NCBI GenBank assembly: GCA_963700705.1
Contig: CAVOYQ010000005.1
Span: 1-64,000 of the forward strand
From: JAHEFT01 sp963700705
GTDB lineage: Bacteria; Pseudomonadota; Gammaproteobacteria; Xanthomonadales; SZUA-36
DNA length: 64,000 bases
Direction: 5' to 3'
A program made the translations under genes and the position numbers. The notes below the pieces were generated by a model, which saw only the letters and a list, made by a program, of their open reading frames with translations, was not told where the DNA came from and ran no database searches. Below are positions 57,497 to 64,000 of the stretch, one piece after another (position 1 is the stretch's first letter; each line of letters opens with the position of its first letter).

Positions 57497-58309
57497 ATGC
57501 CTGTCCTGAAACGGAACCGGATGGCCAGCCAGGCCGATCGCCACCACCTGTACCAGGAATCCGTGCAGGATACCGAGGCTGAAATCGATTTTATCGAGGA
57601 AACCTGGGCGGCGTTGCGAAAGCGGCCGGCCGAACTGCTGCGGGAAGATTTCTGCGGTACGGCCAATACCGCTTGCGAGTGGATCAGGCGTGACCCGCAG
57701 CATTACGCCATCGGAGTGGACCTCGACCCCGGGGTGCTGGAGTGGGGCCGGATCAACAACCTGGAATCGCTTGAGCCCAGCCGGCAATCAAGAATCCGCC
57801 TGCAGCAGCGAAACGTTCTCGACTCGCCGGCCGAGCTGGCAGACATCGTCCTGGCGATGAATTTCAGCTATTACCTGTTCCTGCTCCGCGAAGATTTGCT
57901 GGAGTATTTCCGTTGCGTCCATGCAGGCCTGGTGGATGACGGGATTTTGTTTCTTGACGCTTACGGAGGATATGACGCGCCCCGGGAAATCGAGGAAGAA
58001 CGGGAATGTGAAGGATTCACCTATGTCTGGGAGCAAGCTTCGTTCAACCCGATCGATGCGACGATGACGTGTCACATCCACTTCAGTTTTCCTGACGGTT
58101 CTCGGATGGACAAGGCCTTCAGCTACTACTGGCGCTTGTGGACGCTGCCTGAAATCCGTGAATTACTGGTGGAGGCCGGTTTCAGCGATGTCACCGTATA
58201 CTGGGAAGGCACCGACAAGAAAAACAACGAGGGCAATGGCATCTATCAGCCGGCGACCATCGGTGATGCGGACCCGGGCTGGGTTTGCTACATCGTTGCA
58301 CAGCGATAG
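57497..58309 (+). CDS. Class I SAM-dependent methyltransferase
   Basis: A 270-residue protein. LREDFCGTANTACEW is a variant glycine-poor SAM loop (motif I) seen in a group of uncharacterised methyltransferases, followed by YAIGVDLDPGVLEWGR with the acidic ribose-binding residue, and ADIVLAMNFSYYLFLLRE (motif III region). GFSDVTVYWEGTDKKNNEGNGIYQP is a conserved C-terminal piece. It begins 4 bases after ispG. The target is unknown. The C-terminal 22 bases overlap ygfZ on the opposite strand. Confidence 0.82.
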   Translation: MPVLKRNRMASQADRHHLYQESVQDTEAEIDFIEETWAALRKRPAELLREDFCGTANTACEWIRRDPQHYAIGVDLDPGVLEWGRINNLESLEPSRQSRIRLQQRNVLDSPAELADIVLAMNFSYYLFLLREDLLEYFRCVHAGLVDDGILFLDAYGGYDAPREIEEERECEGFTYVWEQASFNPIDATMTCHIHFSFPDGSRMDKAFSYYWRLWTLPEIRELLVEAGFSDVTVYWEGTDKKNNEGNGIYQPATIGDADPGWVCYIVAQR

Positions 58310-59086
58310 CTGCGGTCCAGGTAGCGCAGTTCAACCGGCTCGCTCTCCGGCTCGAATGTCGCAACGACGAACAACAGCGTGCCGTCATCCGAACCGGCTG
58401 AATCGATCACCACACCCTGGACCCAGGTTTCTCCCCGCAACAGTTCCACCTGGCCGCCTGGGGATGCCACTATCGGTTCAAAGACCCTGACGATGACGGG
58501 TTTGCGTTTGACCTTGCCCAGGTAGCGCGCCCGCGCGACGATTTCCTGTCCGGGATAGCACCCCTTGGAAAAACTGACTGCTCCAATCTGATCATACCCG
58601 AGCATTTGCGGGATGAACTTTTCGCTTGTTTCCGCGCCCAGCCAGGTTACGTGCCGACGTATTTCCACCACTTTGAACCGTTCACCTGATGGTCCGGAAT
58701 CGCCCGGGCCCGTGGAAAAGCAGTAGCCAAGGCCCAGCCCTGCCGGTTGGAATACACCTGCGCCGCTAAGCTCTGACAAATCTTCAGAACCCCGCACTGT
58801 TACATCATCCTCAACAGCAAACTCAACCCGGGAGCGCAAAATGAACATTTTGAGCCGCGCCAGGACCGCCGGTAAGCAACCCGGCCGCGCCCGCCACGAG
58901 GTAGTCGTCATCCTGACGGCACACCAGGAGCAGGCCAATGACCTGGCCTTTGGGCGTACAACAGCACGCAAAGCTGGCATCGCCCGGCGCCAACGCGGCA
59001 ATATCGGCACTGAGCTGGCGATGGAGGAAATCACCGGCATCGGAGCCGCGAAACCGGGCCACGGAAAGATAATTAAGCGGTATCAT
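58288..59086 (-). CDS. ygfZ: tRNA-modifying/Fe-S repair protein YgfZ, frame-interrupted
   Basis: YgfZ is a folate-binding protein needed for some Fe-S enzymes such as MiaB. The N-terminal half (LNYLSVARFRGSDAGDFLHRQLSADI, FACCCTPKGQVIGLLLVCR) breaks near 58850. After that the frame gives RSRVEFAVEDDVTVRG and the hallmark SFSKGCYPGQEIVARARYLGK, to the stop at 58288. Two starts are possible: ATG 59086 (MIPLNYLSVA) and ATG 59134 (MANPDSYQ). The gene converges with the methyltransferase gene, overlapping it by 22 bases, and is divergent from the sdh operon. Confidence 0.87.
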
Positions 59087-59232
59087 CGTTAACGGACAAC
59101 CTGTATGTTTTTGATATGAATCAGGGTTAGCCATTGTATACAAAAGTATTGGTGCAGGAAGCTCTTTACGCCTTGAATAAGTCTGCGCGAGTCAGTACGC
59201 TTCCAGAGTTATCCAGACTGTCCGGAAAAGCC

Positions 59233-59619
59233 ATGAAAGCACCGCAAAGACCCATGTCCCCGTTCATGATCGGGCCGTACTACAAGCCTCAAATGACGTC
59301 CCTGATGTCGATTACCCACCGCGCCAGCGGCGTATTCCTGAGCGTCGTGGGGACTCCGTTGCTGCTGTGGTTCCTGATCGCCGCAGCCCGGGGGCCGGAA
59401 TCCTACCAGGCGATGCTGACCTGCCTGGGCGGCTGGCTGGGCACCCTGGCTGTCGCGGCGTCCATCCTGTGTTTGAGCTTCCATCTTCTGAATGGAATCC
59501 GCCACCTGGTTTGGGACACGGGCAGGGCGCTGGATATCAAGACCGCCTACACGGCGGGCTGGCTGGTGCTGATCGGCACGGTTGTCTTAACGGCGGTGCT
59601 GCTGGGGGTGATGCTATGA
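59233..59619 (+). CDS. sdhC: Succinate dehydrogenase cytochrome b556 subunit SdhC
   Basis: One of two membrane anchors of complex II. ATG 59233 gives RPMSPFMIGPYYKPQMTSLM, then SITHRASGVFL (quinone-site Ser/Arg region) and FHLLNGIRHLVWDTGRAL with the haem-ligand His. Three helices. The frame also opens upstream to 59134, but homology starts at 59233. Stop overlaps sdhD by 4 bases. First gene of the sdhCDAB-sdhE-ygfX operon. Confidence 0.95.
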   Translation: MKAPQRPMSPFMIGPYYKPQMTSLMSITHRASGVFLSVVGTPLLLWFLIAAARGPESYQAMLTCLGGWLGTLAVAASILCLSFHLLNGIRHLVWDTGRALDIKTAYTAGWLVLIGTVVLTAVLLGVML

Positions 59620-59996
59620 GCATGCGCAACCCGTTAGCCACCGCGCGCGGCCATGGCAGCGCCAAATCGGGGGTTCATCACTGGTATGCCCAGCGGGCGT
59701 CGGCGGTTTTCCTGATCGTACTGACCGGCTGGCTGATTTTCGCCATATTCCACCTGGCCGGCGCGGATCACACCACAACCGCGCGGTTTATTGCGCAACC
59801 GGTGAACGCTGCTTTCCTGATCCTGCTGGTCGTGACCATGCTTTACCATGCCATGCTCGGCCTCCAGGTCGTTATTGAAGATTACGTCCACCACGCGGTG
59901 CTCGAAGGCGTGCTCTATTTTGTCATCCGTGCAGCCGCCTTTTTCGGAATGGCGCTGGGGATAATCCACGTACTCAAGCTGGTCCTGGGAGCCTGA
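59616..59996 (+). CDS. sdhD: Succinate dehydrogenase membrane anchor SdhD
   Basis: The second complex II anchor, 126 residues. It has HHWYAQRASAVFLIVLTGWL (the Arg near the quinone site), MLYHAMLGLQVVIEDYVHH with the haem-ligand His and ubiquinone-contacting Asp-Tyr, and a third helix. Start overlaps sdhC by 4 bases. Confidence 0.95.
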   Translation: MSMRNPLATARGHGSAKSGVHHWYAQRASAVFLIVLTGWLIFAIFHLAGADHTTTARFIAQPVNAAFLILLVVTMLYHAMLGLQVVIEDYVHHAVLEGVLYFVIRAAAFFGMALGIIHVLKLVLGA

Positions 59997-59999
59997 CCG

Positions 60000-61790
60000 A
60001 TGAGCAAATCCTACACATTGCAGGAACACAGGTACGACGTGCTGGTCGTTGGCGCCGGTGGCGCCGGACTGCGGGCCACCATGGGCGTTGCGGCTTCCGG
60101 ACTGTCGACGGCCTGTATCACCAAGGTCTTTCCAACCCGTAGTCACACCGTGGCGGCCCAGGGCGGTATGTCCGCTGCGCTCGGCAACATGGGGGAGGAC
60201 GACTGGCGCTGGCATATGTACGACACCATCAAGGGCTCTGACTGGCTCGGTGACCAGGATGCGATCGAATACATGTGCCGGGAAGCCGTGCCCGCGGTGA
60301 TTGAACTCGAACACTTCGGCGTGCCGTTTTCGCGCACCGAGGACGGTCGTATTTACCAGCGCCCGTTCGGCGGCATGACCACGCATTACGGCGAGGGAAC
60401 GGCCCAGCGCACCTGCGCCGCGGCGGACCGGACCGGGCACGCGATCCTGCACACGCTCTACCAGCAGTCGCTGAAACACGATGCCACGTTTTATATCGAA
60501 TATTTCGCCATTGACCTGCTGATGGATGAATCCGGCGCCTGCAAGGGCGTGCTCGCCTGGAACCTGGCTGACGGTACCCTGCACCTGTTCCGGGCACACG
60601 CGGTCATTTTGGCAACGGGCGGCTACGGCCGCAGTTATTTTTCCGCGACTTCGGCGCATACCTGCACCGGCGATGGCAATGGCATGGTGTTGCGCGCGGG
60701 CCTGCCTTTGCAGGACATGGAATTCGTTCAATTCCACCCCACCGGGATCTACGGCGCCGGCTGCCTGATCACCGAAGGGGTTCGCGGCGAAGGCGGTTTT
60801 CTGACCAACTCCAGGGGCGAGCGCTTCATGGAACGTTATGCGCCCAATGCCAAGGACCTGGCATCACGGGACGTGGTGAGCCGGTCCATGACCATCGAGA
60901 TCCGCGAGGGCAGGGGCGTGGGACCGAAAAGCGACCACATCCACCTGAACCTGCAGCACCTTGGAGCAGACGTCATCAACGAACGCCTGCCGGGAATTGC
61001 CGAAAGCGCGGAAATTTTCGCCGGGGTGGACGTCACCAAGGAACCGATACCCGTTTTGCCCACGGTTCATTACAACATGGGCGGAATTCCTACAAATTAC
61101 ATGGGTGAAGTCGTCACGCTGAAAGACGGAGATCCTGATACGGTCGTGCCTGGCCTGTTCGCCATTGGCGAAGCAGCCTGTGTTTCGGTTCACGGCGCCA
61201 ACCGCCTGGGGTCGAATTCACTGCTCGACATTATTGTCTTTGGAAGGGCCGTGGCCCATCGTTGCGCGGAGGTCGTTGAACCCGGTGGACGGCATTCCGA
61301 AGTGCCTGCGGCCACGGTGGATAAACTGCTGGCGGATTTCGATGCGCTCCGCAACGCCAGCGGCGGGAAGAGCACGGCGCAAATCCGCGACGAAATGCAA
61401 TCGGTCATGCAGAGTAACGCGGCGGTTTTCCGGACCGGCGAAGTCCTGGAGGAGGGTTGCCGCCTGATCAGCGATGTCTACCAATCTTTCAGTGACGTTG
61501 CTGTCACTGACCGCTCCCTGGTCTGGAATTCCGACCTGGTCGAAACACTGGAACTGCGGAACCTGCTGGGGTGTGCGGTGACGACCATGCTCTCGGCCGA
61601 GAACCGCCAGGAAAGCAGGGGCGCGCATGCGCGTGAAGATTTTCCCGACCGGGATGATGTGAAATGGCACAAACATACGTTGTGCTGGCTCGACAGTGAT
61701 GGAAAAGTCAGGCTGGATTACCGGCCGGTTCACATGTACACGCTGACGGACGATGTAGAAGTGGTGCCACCCAAGGCGAGGGTTTATTGA
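60000..61790 (+). CDS. sdhA: Succinate dehydrogenase flavoprotein subunit SdhA
   Basis: The catalytic subunit oxidising succinate to fumarate in the TCA cycle. The 596-residue protein has VVGAGGAGLRATMG (FAD site), the covalent FAD ligand His49 in TRSHTVAAQGGMSAAL, QFHPTGIYGAGCLITEGVRGEGG (substrate region), MGGIPTN and HGANRLGSNSLLD. All intact. Confidence 0.97.
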   Translation: MSKSYTLQEHRYDVLVVGAGGAGLRATMGVAASGLSTACITKVFPTRSHTVAAQGGMSAALGNMGEDDWRWHMYDTIKGSDWLGDQDAIEYMCREAVPAVIELEHFGVPFSRTEDGRIYQRPFGGMTTHYGEGTAQRTCAAADRTGHAILHTLYQQSLKHDATFYIEYFAIDLLMDESGACKGVLAWNLADGTLHLFRAHAVILATGGYGRSYFSATSAHTCTGDGNGMVLRAGLPLQDMEFVQFHPTGIYGAGCLITEGVRGEGGFLTNSRGERFMERYAPNAKDLASRDVVSRSMTIEIREGRGVGPKSDHIHLNLQHLGADVINERLPGIAESAEIFAGVDVTKEPIPVLPTVHYNMGGIPTNYMGEVVTLKDGDPDTVVPGLFAIGEAACVSVHGANRLGSNSLLDIIVFGRAVAHRCAEVVEPGGRHSEVPAATVDKLLADFDALRNASGGKSTAQIRDEMQSVMQSNAAVFRTGEVLEEGCRLISDVYQSFSDVAVTDRSLVWNSDLVETLELRNLLGCAVTTMLSAENRQESRGAHAREDFPDRDDVKWHKHTLCWLDSDGKVRLDYRPVHMYTLTDDVEVVPPKARVY

Positions 61791-61791
61791 A

Positions 61792-62578
61792 ATGGCTGAA
61801 TTCCAACTTCCCAAGAATTCCCGCATTGGCAAAGGCAGGACCTTCAAAGCGCCGGCGGGTGCAACAAATATCAGGGTGTTCCGTATTTACCGCTGGAACC
61901 CTGACGATGGCAACAATCCGAGCATCGACAGTTTCGAGGTTGACCTGGACAATTGCGGCCCGATGGTGCTCGACGCCATCATCAAGATCAAGAACGAAAT
62001 CGATCCAACGCTGACTTTCCGGCGTTCCTGCCGTGAAGGCATCTGCGGATCCTGCGCGATGAACATCGACGGCACCAACACGCTGGCCTGCACCAAGCCA
62101 ATCGCCGCCATCAAGGGCGATGTCAAGATCAATCCACTGCCGCATCTCCCGGTAGTGAAAGATATCGTTCCGGATCTCACGCATTTCTACGCACAATACG
62201 CAACCATCCGTCCGTGGATCCGTACCCAAAGCACAACCCCGCCTGACCGTGAACGGCTGCAATCCAAGCAGGACCGTCAAAAACTGGACGGCCTGTACGA
62301 ATGCATCCTCTGCGCCTGCTGCTCGACATCCTGCCCCAGTTACTGGTGGAACGGAGACCGTTACCTCGGGCCGGCCATTCTTTTGCAGGCATACCGCTGG
62401 CTTGCGGACTCACGCGACGAGGCCAGCGGGGAGCGGCTGGACGACCTGGAAGACCCGTTCCGGCTGTATCGCTGCCACACGATCATGAACTGCACCAAGA
62501 CCTGTCCCAAAGGGCCTGAATCCGGCGAAAGCCATCGCTGAAACCAAGAAAATGCTGATGGCCCGCAGAGGTATCTGA
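61792..62578 (+). CDS. sdhB: Succinate dehydrogenase iron-sulfur subunit SdhB, one frameshift
   Basis: Carries electrons through [2Fe-2S], [4Fe-4S] and [3Fe-4S] clusters. Motifs are FRRSCREGICGSCAMNIDG, CILCACCSTSCPSYWW and CHTIMNCTKTCPKG, giving all three cluster sites. An extra G near 62511 ends the frame early at 62541; removing it gives LNPAKAIAETKKMLMARRGI and a stop at 62578, the normal C-terminus. The protein is essential for respiration, so this is almost surely a sequence error. Confidence 0.96.
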
Positions 62579-62590
62579 GTTCAGCCGCGC

Positions 62591-62839
62591 ATGGAAGGGG
62601 AAGAGCGCGTCAGGAAATTGAAGTGGCTCTGCCGCCGCGGCATGAAAGAACTGGACATCCTGCTGGAACGTTTCGTCGAAACCAACCCGCTGCCGTTGGC
62701 CGGGGGATCCTGGCCGGAATTCGAATCCCTTTTGCAGACCGAAGACGACGTGCTTTGGAACTGGTTCCAGGACCCTTCGGTCCCGGGAGCCGCGCCTTAC
62801 CGGGATCTCCTGGAACAGATACGCCGTGCCCGGGCCTGA
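62591..62839 (+). CDS. sdhE: FAD assembly factor SdhE
   Basis: SdhE helps attach FAD covalently to SdhA. The 82-residue protein has KWLCRRGMKELDILLERF, with the conserved RGxxE motif (Arg16 to Glu20). It overlaps ygfX by 14 bases and lies right after sdhB, the conserved operon order. Confidence 0.93.
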   Translation: MEGEERVRKLKWLCRRGMKELDILLERFVETNPLPLAGGSWPEFESLLQTEDDVLWNWFQDPSVPGAAPYRDLLEQIRRARA

Positions 62840-63282
62840 CGTCCTGGCCCTGAGGTTTGGTGTTAGCCCATGGCTCCGCATGGCCCATTTATTCGTGGCA
62901 ACGCTCGGCGCGGTGGCCATCCTGTTGACGCCAGCTGCTTCGGGCTGGAAGATTTGCGCCCTGGTGGCGCTCGTTTGCTCCGCGTTGACCGCCCATGTGC
63001 TCAGTGCCAGGAAAAGTCAATCCGGTTTGATCCACCTGGCGCCGGATGGGGCGGCGCAGGTCGAAACACTTGAAGGCAAGCAATCGGCAGGCCCGGTTGA
63101 AGGAAAATCACTGGATGTCCCGCTGGTTTTGCGTCCTGGCGCTGTTTGAGCCCGATAGTAACAGGCGTTATTATTGCGTGGTCTGCGCATCGGAAAACAC
63201 GCCCGATGAATACAGGCGCCTGTTGAAGTTTCTTAATATGCGCACTTCGGAGGCTCACCTTCAAAAGGCCACTTTGTATTGA
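62826..63282 (+). CDS. YgfX/CptA-like membrane protein, one frameshift
   Basis: Two N-terminal helices (WLRMAHLFVATLGAVAILL and ICALVALVCSALTAHVL) are followed by a soluble domain that changes frame near 63080. The second part reads WFCVLALFEPDSNRR and DEYRRLLKFLNM, matching the YgfX tail, whose E. coli homologue inhibits cell division in partnership with SdhE. Whether that holds here is unknown. Stop overlaps the next gene. Confidence 0.75.
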
Positions 63283-64000
63283 ACCAAACCGGAAACAGTA
63301 ATTCCTCCATTGCGCTTGACGCGCTGATGGATGCGGCTGTCGATGCCATCATCATCATTGACGACCACGGCGCCATTCAACGATTCAACAGGGCTGCGCA
63401 GGATATGTTCGGCTACAGCGAATCGCAGATACTCGGTCATAATGTCAAGTTGCTCATGCCCGAACCCTATCGAAGCCAGCATGACGGCTTTTTGCACCGG
63501 TATTCCGAACACCGGGAAAGCAGCCATTATCGGCACGGGCAGGGAAGTGTCCGGACAGAAACGGGATGGCCGCAAATTTCCGATGTTTTTGTCGGTTGGT
63601 GAAATCCGGCAGGATAATGGCAGCCAATTCGTCGGCATTATCAAGGATCTGACTGAATTCCAGGCAACCCGTGAGCAGGTGCGGCAACTGGAAGAGCAAT
63701 TGCTGCACGCTGACCGCATGGTTATCCTCGGTGAACTCACCGCCGGCATCGCTCACGAGATCAATCAGCCCCTGACCGCCATCGCCGCGTATGCCGACGC
63801 CGGGTGCAACATGATCAACCGGCAGGCGGAAACTTCGGCAGCCGACATTCACTCCATCTGTGAACGTATTGGTGAGCAGTCCCGAAGGGCGGCTGAAGTG
63901 GTGCAGCATTTGCGTAAACTGGTTCGTAGCGGCACCGTCAGTAAAGCGCGTCATGATATTAACCAAATTATTAGAAATACCCTATTACTCTTTGAATATG
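63279..64000 (+). CDS. FixL-like PAS-domain sensor histidine kinase, frame-interrupted, partial
   Basis: TTG 63279 overlaps the ygfX stop by 4 bases. A PAS domain (ALMDAAVDAIIIIDDHGAIQ, AAQDMFGYSESQILGHNV, LLMPEPYRSQHDGFLHRY) breaks near 63525; after repair it reads IGTGREVSGQKRDGRKFPM and LSVGEIRQD. A coiled linker leads to the phospho-acceptor box GELTAGIAHEINQPLTAIA. The ATPase domain lies beyond the window. His68 in SQHDGF and the Arg in IGTGREV align with the haem His and distal Arg of rhizobial FixL, so oxygen sensing is plausible. Confidence 0.8.

Noticed and set aside
59634..60737. 367-residue open frame opposite sdhD and sdhA
   Set aside because: Spans two unrelated genes on the other strand, which is typical of a chance GC-rich frame.
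1..64000. CRISPR array, prophage or insertion sequence
   Set aside because: I saw no regularly spaced direct repeats, no integrase, capsid or transposase genes and no IS-type terminal repeats. The only repeats found are the two REP palindromes and the tRNA duplication.

Overview
The window is a 64 kb piece of a Gram-negative, aerobic gammaproteobacterial chromosome. Evidence for this is the lipid A and LPS genes (msbA, lpxK, kdsB), lipoprotein sorting genes (lolA, a single lolC-type permease, lolD), rne divergent from rluC, greB, the sdhCDAB-sdhE-ygfX block and ispG. Most of it is GC-rich housekeeping DNA; roughly the first 5 kb is visibly more AT-rich. I cannot name a genus. The gene content fits a marine or soil oligotroph with TonB-dependent uptake.

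Layout. 1-8.3 kb: surface polysaccharide genes, namely a WbsX-type protein end, glycosyltransferases, UDP-galactopyranose mutase with galactofuranosyltransferase-like neighbours, an epimerase and a polyprenyl-phosphate sugar transferase. 8.3-17.4 kb: lipoprotein, rsmC, rimO, a CDF transporter, an ECF sigma / membrane protein / PDZ protein module, an M13 peptidase and greB. 17.4-29.8 kb: an hsp20 gene with a sigma-32-like promoter and a ROSE-like leader, plsC, rhomboid, aat, trxB, ftsK, lolA, serS and a Bax-inhibitor-type protein. 30.0-30.4 kb: tRNA-Ser(UGA) preceded by a disrupted copy of itself. 30.4-40.1 kb: an accessory cluster on the minus strand (TetR, KAS III-like, acyl-CoA ligase, alpha/beta hydrolase, PHB-depolymerase-like esterase, SDR) facing a TonB receptor and an MFS transporter. 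40.2-59 kb: response regulator, rne/rluC, lolC-lolD-comEC-exbB-exbD-msbA-lpxK-kdsB-uvrC-pgsA-ispG, a methyltransferase and ygfZ. 59.2-64 kb: succinate dehydrogenase, its assembly factor, ygfX, and a FixL-like sensor kinase running off the end.

Many genes, including essential ones (rne, msbA, uvrC, sdhB, plsC), are split by single-base frameshifts. Because near-universal essential genes are hit, most are probably sequence or assembly errors. I therefore annotate whole genes across the breaks and say where the frame changes.

The most interesting signals are the tRNA-Ser copy with a hairpin-rich insertion in its T-loop, the ROSE-like thermometer on hsp20, two Pseudomonas-type REP palindromes (one of which supplies the serS stop codon), the OleABCD-like enzyme set of the 30-36 kb operon, and a kinase that keeps the haem-PAS signature of FixL.
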